Assembly (NCBI RefSeq): GCF_008386505.1
Contig: NZ_VUNZ01000003.1
Location: 496,001-560,000, forward strand
DNA from: Chryseobacterium sediminis
Lineage (GTDB): Bacteria; Bacteroidota; Bacteroidia; Flavobacteriales; Weeksellaceae
Length of the DNA: 64,000 nt
Direction: 5' to 3'
Positions 1 through 9,034 of this stretch are shown piece after piece. The position numbers and the translations under genes were made by a program. The notes under the pieces were generated by a model. That model worked only from the letters and a program-made list of their open reading frames with translations. It was not told where the DNA came from and did not search any database. How positions within the stretch are numbered: position 1 is the first letter of the stretch; each line of letters starts with the position of its first letter.

Positions 1-392
1 GGAATCATGGGAAGATAAATACAGACTCTGTCTCCCTTTTTAATCCCCATATCATGTAAAACATTAGCCGTTTTATTCACTCGGGTATACAATTCCTGAT
101 AAGAAATATGCTGTGCTTCTTCCTTAGGATCGTTGGGTTCCCAGATGATGGCTGTTTTATCTCCTCTTATGGCAAGATGCCTGTCTATACAGTTTTTGGT
201 AATATTGAGTTTTGCATTTTTGAACCAGGTAATTTTAGCTTCATTCATATCGTACTTAACAACCTTGCTCCATCTTTGGTACCACACGAAATTTTGATCC
301 GCTACCTTATCCCAGAATTTTTTAGGATTTTTGATAGACTTTTTATAATCTTCAAAATACTGTGGTAAATCTTCTATTAAGTAATTTCTCAT
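1..392 (-). CDS. acs: Acetyl-CoA synthetase, N-terminal part (cut by window edge)
   Basis: This is the first ~130 residues of an AMP-forming acetyl-CoA synthetase, which activates acetate to acetyl-CoA in the cytoplasm. Reading leftward from the ATG at 392, the protein begins MRNYLIEDLPQYFEDY. It then shows the N-terminal cap of the family (FWDKVA, a WF-K-A-LN-CIDRHL stretch, DKTAIIWE) and the start of the adenylation domain (YQELYTRVNKTANVL, KGDRVCIYLPMI). The frame is open to base 1, so the C-terminal part lies outside the window. It follows a second acyl-CoA synthetase after 56 bp and is probably the last visible gene of the same minus-strand carboxylate cluster. The family call is secure. 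Acetate as substrate is inferred from family and context. Confidence 0.85.
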   Translation of the reverse strand, partial: MRNYLIEDLPQYFEDYKKSIKNPKKFWDKVADQNFVWYQRWSKVVKYDMNEAKITWFKNAKLNITKNCIDRHLAIRGDKTAIIWEPNDPKEEAQHISYQELYTRVNKTANVLHDMGIKKGDRVCIYLPMI

Positions 393-448
393 ATCCCTTT
401 CGTTTTTTGAAATTTGAATTTATTTTAAATTTATGTTTAATTTCTGGC

Positions 449-2335
449 TTAAGCCCTGTATTCCTTGATTTTTTCCTGAATTTCATCAATAATTTTCTCA
501 TCGTCAATTGTTGAAGGAATCTGGAAATCTTTCCCGTCAAGTAAAGTCCGGATCAGTTTTCTTAAAATCTTTCCGGATCGTGTTTTAGGTAGGCGTTTGA
601 CAACCATGGCGTTTTTCAGAAAAGCTACTGCTCCGATTTTGTTGCGGACCATCTGAATGATATCTTTTTCAACGTCTTCCTCGGAAATAGCTGATCCATT
701 TTTCAACACAACGGTTGCAAAAGGAACCTGTCCTTTTAAATCATCATCAATTCCTACTACAGCGCATTCTGCAACATCAGGATGTGAAGAGACAATTTCC
801 TCCATTTCAGAAGTAGAAAGTCTGTGTCCCGCAACGTTGATTACATCATCCACTCTTCCTGTGATGAAAATATAGCCGTCTTCATCCTGTATTGCCCCGT
901 CTCCTGAGAAATAGTATCCTTTGTACTGAGACAGGTAACTGTTTTCAAAACGTTGATAGTCTTTCCATATTCCAAGCATGGCACCGGGTGGGAGAGGAAG
1001 TTTGATTACCAGATAACCCTCGTGATGAGGATCAAGTTCCAGTCCGTTTTCATCAAAAATTTTAATGTCATATCCCGGAACAGGTTTCCCTGCAGAAGCT
1101 CTTTTGATCTGATAGTTTTCATCATGAGTAAGTAATCCAAGCATAGGCCATCCGGACTCGGTCTGCCACCAATGGTCTATAGCCGGAACTCCGATATGTT
1201 CTGCAAACCAATCCAGAGTAGCCACATCACATCTTTCACCAGCCAGAAACTGTTTTTTGAAATGGGTTAAATCATATTTTTTTACCAGTTCTCCGTTCGG
1301 ATCTTCTTTTTTGATTGCTCTGATAGCAGTAGGCGCAGTAAACATTACCGAAACCTTATATTCTGAAATAATTCTCCAAAATGTTCCTGCATCGGGAGTC
1401 ATGATAGGTTTTCCTTCAAAAATAATAGTTGCGTTTCTATTGATAAGTGGTCCGTACACCGAAAAACTGTGGCCAACTGCCCATCCAAAATCTGAAGCAG
1501 CCCAATAGGTTTCTCCCGGATCAACACCATAAACATATGTCATGGAAAATTTTAAAGCAGTTGCGTAACCTCCTGTATCACGAACAATGCCTTTTGGCTT
1601 TCCTGTAGTTCCGGATGTGTAAAGCAGATAAAGCGGATGGGTAGATTCCACAGAAATACATTCTGTAGGAGCTGATTTTTCAACCAGTTCTTCATAATCA
1701 ATCAGTCCATCAAACATTTCATCCTGATTATCTACTAATTTTCTGTTGTATACAACAATATGATCTACTTTATCCTGTGCAAGTTCAATCGCTTTTTCTA
1801 CCAGTGGGAGGTAAGGAATTCTTTTGGCAATTTCTACTCCTGCAGTGGCTGTGATTAAAACTTTGGGTTTACAGTCGTCAATTCTTACCACAAGTTCATG
1901 AGGGGCAAAACCTCCGAAAACCACATTATGAATAACCCCGATTCTTGCACATGCCAGCATCGCAAAAAGAGTCTGAGGAATCATTGGCATATAAATAACC
2001 GCTGTGTCTCCTTTTTTTAATCCTAAAGAAATTAGTCCTCCTGCGAATTTTGAAATTTCCTCCTTCGCCTGATTGAAGGTGTAGGTTTTCTTTTGGCTGG
2101 TGACAGGAGAATCGTAAATTATTGCAGTCTGATCCCCGAATCCGTCTTCAATGTGTTTGTCAATACATAAGTAACACATATTGAGCTTTCCGTCGGAAAA
2201 CCATTGTGGGTAATCATTTTCGTCTTTGGAAAGGATCTGCTTTGGAAAATCAAACCATTGTATTTGTTCGGCCTGTTTTCTCCAGAAGTCTTCTTTATTC
2301 TCTATGCTTTGTTTAAATAATATATCAGTATCCAT
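449..2335 (-). CDS. Propionyl-/acetyl-CoA synthetase (PrpE/ACSS3-like)
   Basis: This 628-residue AMP-forming acyl-CoA synthetase has the normal family length. The ATP/AMP motif YTSGTTGKPKG lies at residues 239-249. The WWQTESGWP motif sits mid-protein, and the C-terminal PKTRSGK carries the catalytic lysine that is reversibly acetylated in this family. The stretch VVFGGFAPHELVVRIDDCKP near residue 140 resembles propionyl-CoA synthetases and eukaryotic ACSS3 more than classical Acs, so propionate or another short acid is a likely substrate. An acs gene follows directly, and a receiver protein and a transporter-kinase fusion lie upstream in the same direction. Together these suggest that short-chain carboxylate activation is the output of the sensor. 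Substrate choice cannot be settled from sequence alone. Confidence 0.88.
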   Translation of the reverse strand: MDTDILFKQSIENKEDFWRKQAEQIQWFDFPKQILSKDENDYPQWFSDGKLNMCYLCIDKHIEDGFGDQTAIIYDSPVTSQKKTYTFNQAKEEISKFAGGLISLGLKKGDTAVIYMPMIPQTLFAMLACARIGVIHNVVFGGFAPHELVVRIDDCKPKVLITATAGVEIAKRIPYLPLVEKAIELAQDKVDHIVVYNRKLVDNQDEMFDGLIDYEELVEKSAPTECISVESTHPLYLLYTSGTTGKPKGIVRDTGGYATALKFSMTYVYGVDPGETYWAASDFGWAVGHSFSVYGPLINRNATIIFEGKPIMTPDAGTFWRIISEYKVSVMFTAPTAIRAIKKEDPNGELVKKYDLTHFKKQFLAGERCDVATLDWFAEHIGVPAIDHWWQTESGWPMLGLLTHDENYQIKRASAGKPVPGYDIKIFDENGLELDPHHEGYLVIKLPLPPGAMLGIWKDYQRFENSYLSQYKGYYFSGDGAIQDEDGYIFITGRVDDVINVAGHRLSTSEMEEIVSSHPDVAECAVVGIDDDLKGQVPFATVVLKNGSAISEEDVEKDIIQMVRNKIGAVAFLKNAMVVKRLPKTRSGKILRKLIRTLLDGKDFQIPSTIDDEKIIDEIQEKIKEYRA

Positions 2336-2363
2336 ATCAATAGTCTTGTGTTTGTTTTTTTGC

Positions 2364-2400
2364 TTATCCTTGTCAAGATTTTAAACCTTGACAAGGATAA
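2364..2400. repeat. Palindromic dispersed repeat, copy 1
   Basis: A near-perfect inverted repeat with arms TTATCCTTGTCAAG and CTTGACAAGGATAA surrounds the core ATTTTAAAC. It lies 17 bp past the stop codon of the receiver gene on the minus strand. An almost identical element lies at 15217-15249, also just after a gene end. The strand symmetry and position after stop codons fit a REP-like element that could also act as an RNA hairpin. No long T-run follows it. Confidence 0.75.
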
Positions 2401-2417
2401 AAGGGCGAAGCAACATT

Positions 2418-2777
2418 TTAAAACATTTCTTCAATTTGCTGCATCAGCTTTTTGATGGAGTAGGGTTTTGTGACGTAGGCATCAGCTCCCATTTCCAATC
2501 CCTTTTCAATATCTCTGGGGTTGTTTTTGGCACTTAGAAAGATGACTTTGGTATCTCTTAGTTTTTCGTCTTGTTTTATGAGGTCCAAAGTGCTGTACCC
2601 ATCAAGATTTGGCATCATAATGTCGAGAAGGATTACATCCGGAACCATTGTTTTCAAAAAATCAAGGACTTCCGTACCGTCACGGGCAATATAAACGTCA
2701 TAGCCATTTTTCTTGAAGCTGTATTCCAGCGACATGAGTATTTTGTGTTCGTCATCAGCAATAATTATCTTTTTCAT
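2418..2777 (-). CDS. Stand-alone receiver domain response regulator
   Basis: This 119-residue CheY-like receiver has no output domain. The acidic pair is D8/D9 and the phosphoacceptor is D52 in VILLDIMMP. A switch serine lies in VIFLSAKNN and the conserved lysine in YVTKPYS. It starts 9 bp downstream of the transporter-histidine kinase fusion, so the two should form a two-component pair. In gamma-proteobacterial CrbS/CrbR and CbrA/CbrB pairs the regulator carries a DNA-binding domain. Here none is present, so the signal must pass to another protein or act by protein contact. The family assignment is secure and the partner is inferred from adjacency. Confidence 0.9.
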   Translation of the reverse strand: MKKIIIADDEHKILMSLEYSFKKNGYDVYIARDGTEVLDFLKTMVPDVILLDIMMPNLDGYSTLDLIKQDEKLRDTKVIFLSAKNNPRDIEKGLEMGADAYVTKPYSIKKLMQQIEEMF

Positions 2778-2786
2778 AAAAGGGTT

Positions 2787-5492
2787 TTAATGGTGTTCAA
2801 CTTCATCTGTGATCTCTTTTTTTATTTTTTTGGGAATGCTTATGGTGAAAGTGACTCCCAGTCCGCTGTTTTCGGCTTTTATATTTCCTCCGTGTGCCTG
2901 TACTATCTTTTTTGAAATAGCAAGTCCCAGTCCGCTTCCTGTTGGTTTTATAATGTTCTGGTTTTTAGATTGATAAAATTTGTCAAAAATCATTTCCAGG
3001 TCTTCTTCCGGAATGTGTTTTCCGGTATTGAAAATACTGATGGCAAGTTGTTGGTCTTTTTCAAATAATTTGGTTTGAATAGTTCCCTGCTCATCTGTGA
3101 ATTTTAAAGCATTTCCCCATATATTTTGAAAAAGCTGAATCATTCTCGCTTCATCGTATTCAAATATAAACTGATTCAGAAGATTAACTTCACTTAAATG
3201 AATATTTTTATGTTGTATCAGGTGAAGAAGTGGGCTTAATGCTTTTTTATAGGTTTCAATAATGTTATTTTCCTGAATATGTAAAGAAATTTCGCCATGC
3301 TGTAATTTATCCAGATACAAAATATCGTTGATGATTTCACTTAATCTGTCAGATTCTGTGATGATGTTGTTTAAAAATTCCTGTTTAATGTCAAAAGGAA
3401 TATCGTCATCATCAGCTAAAATTTCTCCAGCAGAACGAATAGCCGTAATCGGGGTTCTCAGTTCGTGAGCAACAGAGTCAAGGAAATCGTCTTTTTGGCG
3501 GTCTTTGATGATGAGGCTCTCATTGGCGGTTCGCAGATCGTCTGAAAGTTTTTGCAGCTCTTCGGACTGCTCGGTAAGCTTTTTATTTAAGCTGATATTT
3601 TCTTTAGATTCTTCAAGAATATTTAAAACCTCTTTTAAAGATATTTTATCTTCTTTGGTGACACCTTCAATTAATATTTTTGCTGAAGCAGTCCCGATTC
3701 TTCCTGCCAGAAGGTTTTCTGAAAATTTGATAAATCGGGAATCGGCGGTTTCTGTTTTGGAATCAATGTTATATTTTAAATTAAAAATTCGTAACGCCTG
3801 CTCTGTTTTATTTTTGCCTAGAAAACGTTCAAGAATATTTTGAATATCCGAAATATAAGCTGTTCCGCGCCAGATAAAAGCATTTTCATGATTCTGAATG
3901 TATTTGTCAATATCCACATACAGTTCAGCAAAGTTTCTTTCACGGTAATTTCCCTTAGAACTTACGGAAACAATGGTAAACAGGCTTGTATTTACAAGCA
4001 TCGACCAGAAGAAAATCTGTGGAATTCTTCCCAGATAAGGAATGGTGAAAAATCCGAAAGCATCGTACATGTCTCTCAGTACTCCTTTAAGCTCCTGATT
4101 GTATGAAAAATAATACTGAGGAATAATCAATCCGAAATAACAGATCGCTAATCCTGCTATAAGCCCTGTAACAGCACCTTTGTAACTTCCTCTTCTCCAG
4201 AATAAAGCTCCAAAAAATGCAGGCGCCAGCTGAGCAATGATGACAAATGAGATCAATCCTACAGAATCCAGTGAGGTTTTCAGGATGAAATATTTATAAA
4301 AGACAAATGCCATGATAATCAGTCCAAAAATGCTGATTTTTCTGATATTGGTAATGCTTCTTGTGTTTTGTTCCTCACTTTCGGATTTTAATTTTCCAAG
4401 CAATCCATATGGAATGATGAGGTTGTTGGAAAGCATGATGGACAAAGTAATGGCGGAAATAATAATCATGGAAATACATGAACTCAATCCTCCCAGAAAA
4501 ACAAGTACAGTGATAAGGGTATTGTCAAAATGCTGCGGAATCAGAATAGAGTAGAACTCCGGATTTACGTTTTGACCATCAAAAATCAGTCTTCCACCCC
4601 AAGCGATCGGAAAGATAAATATGGTGAAGATTAGAAGGTAAAGAGGGAAAAACCAAATCGCTGTTTTGATATGTTTTTCCTGCCTGTTTTCAACAATAGC
4701 GGTGTGAAACTGTCTCGGCAGAATACAGATTGCTGTTGCAGAAATCATACACAAAATCATCCAGTTCATAGCACCCTCAATACCGTTGAAGGTGTTTTTC
4801 TCTTTAAAATCTTTAAATCTGCTGGCTTTCTCATAGATATCTGAAAATCCGTCAAAGGCATAATAGATCACGAAAAGCCCGAGAATGATAATAAAGAATA
4901 GCTTTAAAAAACTTTCCAGCGCAATGGCTGAAATAATCCCCAGTCGTTTTTCTGAGGCATCTACATATCGGGTTCCATAATAAGAGGAAAATAAGGCAAT
5001 TAAAACCACTACAAAAGTGGCGTTATCGGTAAGGATATTTTTTGACATCGGAGTTTCCGTTACCAAATGAAACGTTTCCGAAATTGCTTTGATCTGCAAC
5101 CCGATATAAGGAACAATAGCCAAAAGACAAACCACTGTAATAATAGCACTCAGACTTCTGCTGTTCCCATATCTTAACGAGATGAAATCAGCAAGGCTGC
5201 TTATTTTATTAACCCTTGAAATTCTTACGATCCGGGTGTTGATATAGATCCAGGCCGGAATAATCATGATAGGGCCAATGTAAATCGGCAGATAATTTAA
5301 TCCGCTTGTAGCTGCAACCCCAATGCTTCCATAATACGTCCAGGCAGTACAGTATACTGCAAGAGACAATGCATAGATGTAAGGATTGTTGATCCAGAGC
5401 TTACTCTTTTTCTTCTCTGCCAGGTGGGCAACCAAGAAAAGAAGAGCGAGGTAAAACAGAACCACAAAAAATAATGCGAAACTACTCATCAT
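2787..5492 (-). CDS. Sodium:solute symporter-histidine kinase fusion (CbrA/CrbS type)
   Basis: The 901-residue protein begins with a multi-helix sodium:solute symporter domain over about residues 1-500 (LVAHLAEKKKS, then AWTYYGSIGVA). A linker and coiled coil follow, then a histidine kinase core. The phosphoacceptor is the histidine in SVAHELRTPITAIR near residue 676. The ATP-binding lobe shows an N-box (NIWGNALKF) and GSGLGLAISKKIV. Such fusions (CbrA, CrbS) couple transport or binding of a small acid or amino acid to phosphosignalling at the inner membrane. The gene overlaps a small membrane protein at its start by 11 bp and is followed by its receiver partner and two acyl-CoA synthetases. 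I infer carboxylate sensing. Confidence 0.92.
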   Translation of the reverse strand: MMSSFALFFVVLFYLALLFLVAHLAEKKKSKLWINNPYIYALSLAVYCTAWTYYGSIGVAATSGLNYLPIYIGPIMIIPAWIYINTRIVRISRVNKISSLADFISLRYGNSRSLSAIITVVCLLAIVPYIGLQIKAISETFHLVTETPMSKNILTDNATFVVVLIALFSSYYGTRYVDASEKRLGIISAIALESFLKLFFIIILGLFVIYYAFDGFSDIYEKASRFKDFKEKNTFNGIEGAMNWMILCMISATAICILPRQFHTAIVENRQEKHIKTAIWFFPLYLLIFTIFIFPIAWGGRLIFDGQNVNPEFYSILIPQHFDNTLITVLVFLGGLSSCISMIIISAITLSIMLSNNLIIPYGLLGKLKSESEEQNTRSITNIRKISIFGLIIMAFVFYKYFILKTSLDSVGLISFVIIAQLAPAFFGALFWRRGSYKGAVTGLIAGLAICYFGLIIPQYYFSYNQELKGVLRDMYDAFGFFTIPYLGRIPQIFFWSMLVNTSLFTIVSVSSKGNYRERNFAELYVDIDKYIQNHENAFIWRGTAYISDIQNILERFLGKNKTEQALRIFNLKYNIDSKTETADSRFIKFSENLLAGRIGTASAKILIEGVTKEDKISLKEVLNILEESKENISLNKKLTEQSEELQKLSDDLRTANESLIIKDRQKDDFLDSVAHELRTPITAIRSAGEILADDDDIPFDIKQEFLNNIITESDRLSEIINDILYLDKLQHGEISLHIQENNIIETYKKALSPLLHLIQHKNIHLSEVNLLNQFIFEYDEARMIQLFQNIWGNALKFTDEQGTIQTKLFEKDQQLAISIFNTGKHIPEEDLEMIFDKFYQSKNQNIIKPTGSGLGLAISKKIVQAHGGNIKAENSGLGVTFTISIPKKIKKEITDEVEHH

Positions 5493-5676
5493 GTCTTTTT
5501 ACAATTACAAAAGAAATCATAATGGAAATCATCCAGACCACGAACAGGTAAATGAGGATCATAGGATAGCCTAAAACCTCCCTTTCGCTGTTAAAAAGCA
5601 ATGAAATAGGAATGCTGAAAGCAATCATAAGCCCTACGCTCAGTATGATAAGTTTTTGCTCGTGTCTCTTTTTCAT
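5482..5676 (-). CDS. Small membrane protein overlapping the sensor kinase
   Basis: This 64-residue protein has two predicted membrane helices, at about residues 8-28 and 37-58, with a basic N-terminus (MKKRHEQK) and C-terminus (VKRHDE). Its last 11 bases overlap the start of the transporter-kinase gene, which implies translational coupling. Small membrane proteins are also encoded beside some solute symporters and beside cbrA in Pseudomonas, so an accessory or stabilising subunit is plausible. I do not recognise a named family with certainty. Confidence 0.75.
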   Translation of the reverse strand: MKKRHEQKLIILSVGLMIAFSIPISLLFNSEREVLGYPMILIYLFVVWMISIMISFVIVKRHDE

Positions 5677-5690
5677 AAATGATTATTGAT

Positions 5691-5731
5691 AAAAGATAAT
5701 TGATGGACGTGCTATCCATCAATTATCTTTT
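5691..5731 (-). terminator. Strong hairpin between transporter and sensor genes
   Basis: A perfect 16-bp stem is formed by AAAAGATAATTGATGG at 5691-5706 and its complement at 5716-5731, around a 9-base loop. In the direction of the genes (minus) the right arm ends in TCTTTT, a short U-run, so it may be a partial terminator. It would lower expression of the sensor genes relative to the porin, symporter and small-protein genes upstream. The longer T-run is on the plus strand, where no gene ends. Confidence 0.6.
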
Positions 5732-5737
5732 TTGTTT

Positions 5738-5965
5738 TTAAATTTTATCGTCAGAATATTCTCCTTTCAGGGCATAATAACCGAAAATGGCCATTCCCCC
5801 TGAAATAATTGGCATCAGTACAAAAAGGATGATAATGCCAAAAACCAAATCTTCCTGCTTTCCGGATGCTATTTTTGGGATTCCCAATACCGTAATTCCG
5901 AAATACCCTACAACTACCGCGATTGCGATCCAGAGAATGCCTAATATTTTTTTTAGTCCGTTCAT
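5738..5965 (-). CDS. Small two-helix membrane protein
   Basis: This 75-residue protein has two hydrophobic helices, at about residues 5-27 and 41-65, and an acidic C-terminal end (GEYSDDKI). It lies 43 bp downstream of the MFS symporter gene in the same direction and ahead of a strong hairpin. The layout suggests it is made together with the symporter. I have a weak recollection of a Bacteroidota-specific domain of unknown function with this shape, but cannot confirm the family. No function is proposed beyond a transporter-associated membrane role. Confidence 0.72.
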   Translation of the reverse strand: MNGLKKILGILWIAIAVVVGYFGITVLGIPKIASGKQEDLVFGIIILFVLMPIISGGMAIFGYYALKGEYSDDKI

Positions 5966-6008
5966 TTTAGTAGTTTTAAAATTAATAAAAATTTGAGTGA
6001 TTCAGTAC

Positions 6009-7589
6009 TTAATCGTGAAGATTATTGTTCTTATTTTTAAGATAAAATAATCCGATGATAAGACATACTGCAGCAACTCCAATAGGATACCAAAGCCCTT
6101 CCAGATACCAGGTTGCATGTCCTGCTTCTTTTCCTGTAGTAACCAGATAAGTTGCCACTGCCGGCAGAAGACCTCCAAATACCCCGTTTCCGATGTGATA
6201 AGGTAATGACATTGAGGTATAACGAATCCTCACAGGGAACATTTCTACAAGGAAAGCGGCAATAGGTCCGTATACCATGGTTACAAATATTACCTGGATA
6301 AATACGAGGAATACCAGATACCATTTCGTGTCGTCGCTCAGTTTTACAGACGTGGAGATTTTTGGTTCTTCCGCTTTTCCGTCTTTCATAACAGGTCCTG
6401 CGGGCGACCAGTGAACAATACTGTCTTTTTTGATTAAAGTTCCGTCTGTGTAAAGGGTTTCTTTGTGGAAAGTAACCAGACTATCCGTAGCAATATCACT
6501 GTGGATTTTAGCGCTTCTTTTTTCTGTAATTCCATTGGCAGCAATGGTTTTGCTCTCAAGGTTTACACTTTTGAACATACTGTCGTAAATAGGTCTGTAA
6601 GCTAAAATAGCGACCAACATTCCTGTCATCATCACTGCTTTTCTTCCAATTTTGTCAGACAGCCATCCAAAGAATACAAAGAAAGGTGTTCCCAAAAATA
6701 AAGCAGTAGCCATGAGTGAATCTACCTGTGCAGATTCTACATTCATTACCTTTTGAAGGAAACTCATGGCGTAAAACTGTCCAGTGTACCAGATAACTCC
6801 TTGTCCCATTGCCGCTCCGAATAAGGCTAATAATACAAACTTGAAGTTGTATCTATTCCCGAAACTCTCTTTTAAAGGATTTTTAGAAGTTTTCCCCTCG
6901 CTCTTAGCCTTAGCAAAAAGAGGCGATTCTTTCATATTCTTTCTGATGACATAGGAAACGGCAACCATCAAAATCGAGATCCAGAAAGGAACTCTCCATC
7001 CCCAGTTGTCAAATTCTTCTGCGGAAAGGGTTGATTTTGTGATTAAAATTACGATCAGTGAAATGAAAAGTCCGGCCGTTGCGGTAGTCTGAATCCATGA
7101 AGTCCAGTAACCTCTTCGGTGAGGCTGGGCATATTCAGCAACATACGTGGCAGCACCTCCGTATTCACCACCAAGAGCAAGCCCCTGAAGTAATCTTAAA
7201 ATTAAAACTAAAACCGGTGCCATAAACCCAATGGTTTTATAACTTGGAATACATCCGATAAGGAAAGTAGAAAATCCCATGATCAGTAAAGTAACAAGAA
7301 AAGTATATTTTCTTCCGATGATATCTCCCAGTCTTCCGAAAAATAAAGCTCCGAAAGGCCTTACAACAAATCCGGCGGCAAAAGTAGCCAGAGTAGATAA
7401 AAATGCTGCAGTAGGATTATCTGCAGGGAAAAATTTAGTAGCTAAAACAATAGCTAAACTTCCGAAGATATAGAAATCGTACCATTCTATCAGGGTGCCG
7501 AGGGATGAAGCAGTGATCACACTCCATATGGTGCGGTTTTTCTGCCTGTCGGTCATATTTTCGTAGCTTTCGTGATGATTTTCGCTCAT
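6009..7589 (-). CDS. MFS metabolite:H+ symporter with extended loop
   Basis: This 526-residue major facilitator transporter resembles the metabolite:H+ symporter subfamily (ProP, KgtP, ShiA). It shows SLGTLIEWYDFYIFG in helix 1, the loop motif GRLGDIIGRKYTF between helices 2 and 3, and the second copy GWLSDKIGRKAVMM after helix 7. An unusual hydrophilic stretch of about 85 residues (roughly 335-415, from SMFKSVNLES to KLSDDTKWYL) interrupts the C-terminal half, making the protein about 80 residues longer than E. coli KgtP. An outer-membrane barrel gene lies 46 bp upstream. Proton-coupled uptake of a carboxylate is inferred from the acyl-CoA synthetases downstream. Confidence 0.87.
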   Translation of the reverse strand: MSENHHESYENMTDRQKNRTIWSVITASSLGTLIEWYDFYIFGSLAIVLATKFFPADNPTAAFLSTLATFAAGFVVRPFGALFFGRLGDIIGRKYTFLVTLLIMGFSTFLIGCIPSYKTIGFMAPVLVLILRLLQGLALGGEYGGAATYVAEYAQPHRRGYWTSWIQTTATAGLFISLIVILITKSTLSAEEFDNWGWRVPFWISILMVAVSYVIRKNMKESPLFAKAKSEGKTSKNPLKESFGNRYNFKFVLLALFGAAMGQGVIWYTGQFYAMSFLQKVMNVESAQVDSLMATALFLGTPFFVFFGWLSDKIGRKAVMMTGMLVAILAYRPIYDSMFKSVNLESKTIAANGITEKRSAKIHSDIATDSLVTFHKETLYTDGTLIKKDSIVHWSPAGPVMKDGKAEEPKISTSVKLSDDTKWYLVFLVFIQVIFVTMVYGPIAAFLVEMFPVRIRYTSMSLPYHIGNGVFGGLLPAVATYLVTTGKEAGHATWYLEGLWYPIGVAAVCLIIGLFYLKNKNNNLHD

Positions 7590-7635
7590 ATTGATTAGTT
7601 TTTGATGTTAGTGGAATAGGATAGTAAGTAATGTT

Positions 7636-9015
7636 CTATAGATAGATTTGAAACTGTACAATAAATTCTCCCTTTGAAGAAGGACTTTCAGTAGGGCTCG
7701 TATAAATCGGTCTTGTTGAATATTGGGTCGTGATTTTTGCATGATGCCCATCTATGAACCAATTGGCTCCTACGTCAAACTGGGATGAAGATTTATCGAA
7801 AGCCTCAAAACTTTTATGGGTATACGCAGCGAAAGGCTGTATTCTGATTTTTGGCTTTTCTGCCTGGCTTGGTAATAGTAAACCAGCCTGTGCGTAGATA
7901 ATATTACCTGTTCCGATGGTCGGTTGCAGGTTTCCTGGTCCTGCAATAGCTTTATTTCCAATAAAATTAGGATCTGAAGCAGCAATATTCATTGTACCCA
8001 GATTTCTTACGTAATTAGGACCGAAATTATAGTTATAATATCCGGCATAGGCGGAAACTGCCATTTTGTTTTTCGCTTCTCCCAAAGGAATATCGGCGAA
8101 GGCATCTACAGCAAAAAGAGTAATATCGTGTTTCTCAATGTTGGAGTTCACGGAAGTTCTTGTTCCGTCTGCCTGATGATAAAAACCTGCGCCTACATTG
8201 AAAACTTTCTTCGTTCCCAGATAAGATCCCACTTTGTATGGAAGGGTATTCGATTCCTCATCAAGGAACTGGTATTCCACATATCCTGCTTTTGAAAAAC
8301 TGGGATTTCCGTTGTTGTCTACCGCAACAGCTTTTGAAGGATCTGTTACATTTACTGGGATCAGATCTGTGGCAAAAGGTTTATTTAAGCTGAAACGGTA
8401 TTCCAGTTTTCCGTATTTACCTTTTGCAAACATTCCAAGCTGTCTTGCAAATTGATCAGAATTGTCAATCAGTGGCCATGAGAAAACGGGAGAATCTAAT
8501 GTGAGGAAATTCAGCGTAGAAGCCATCGTCATACGGGAAAGTCCCATATAGTAATGAAGGCCCGCCCCTAAAGATAAACTGAATTTTCCTGCTTCTCCAG
8601 GTAAAATAACTGCATATTCGTTCCAGGCATCATGAAAAAATAACTGGGTTTTCTTTCCGTTTCCGTAACCTCCTGTACCGGAAGTACCTGTGGCCCCACC
8701 ATTGATGAAAGTCTGGTTATTGATTCCGAAATGAAGGAGAATCATATATCTTTTAGAGATCTGTGCATACGCTAAAGCACGTAATCGTCTGTTTCCTATG
8801 CTCCAGGAGTTGTCTGTGGGCTCACCACCTACCATACTTCCGGGATTCATAGAGGTGTTTCTCAGCCAAAGCTGATCCCATAAAATAAAACGGACGAATT
8901 TATCACCATCAGGATTGAGGTTGAGTTTTAAGCCACTGCCATAATCAGGAGACCCTTGAGAGTATATAGAACTGCTGATTAAGGCTACTCCAATAAATGT
9001 AAGTAATTTCTTCAT
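7636..9015 (-). CDS. Outer-membrane porin-like beta-barrel
   Basis: This 459-residue exported protein has a signal peptide (KKLLTFIGVALISSSIYSQ) and then alternating hydrophobic/polar strands rich in Tyr, Gly and Asn, typical of Bacteroidota phosphate-selective or carboxylate porins. It lacks the plug domain of a TonB receptor. It is first in a minus-strand series that continues with the MFS symporter, so outer- and inner-membrane steps of one uptake route are probably encoded together. The substrate cannot be read from the sequence. The start is set by the signal peptide. Confidence 0.8.
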   Translation of the reverse strand: MKKLLTFIGVALISSSIYSQGSPDYGSGLKLNLNPDGDKFVRFILWDQLWLRNTSMNPGSMVGGEPTDNSWSIGNRRLRALAYAQISKRYMILLHFGINNQTFINGGATGTSGTGGYGNGKKTQLFFHDAWNEYAVILPGEAGKFSLSLGAGLHYYMGLSRMTMASTLNFLTLDSPVFSWPLIDNSDQFARQLGMFAKGKYGKLEYRFSLNKPFATDLIPVNVTDPSKAVAVDNNGNPSFSKAGYVEYQFLDEESNTLPYKVGSYLGTKKVFNVGAGFYHQADGTRTSVNSNIEKHDITLFAVDAFADIPLGEAKNKMAVSAYAGYYNYNFGPNYVRNLGTMNIAASDPNFIGNKAIAGPGNLQPTIGTGNIIYAQAGLLLPSQAEKPKIRIQPFAAYTHKSFEAFDKSSSQFDVGANWFIDGHHAKITTQYSTRPIYTSPTESPSSKGEFIVQFQIYL

Positions 9016-9034
9016 AAATTATCAATTTTTGGCG

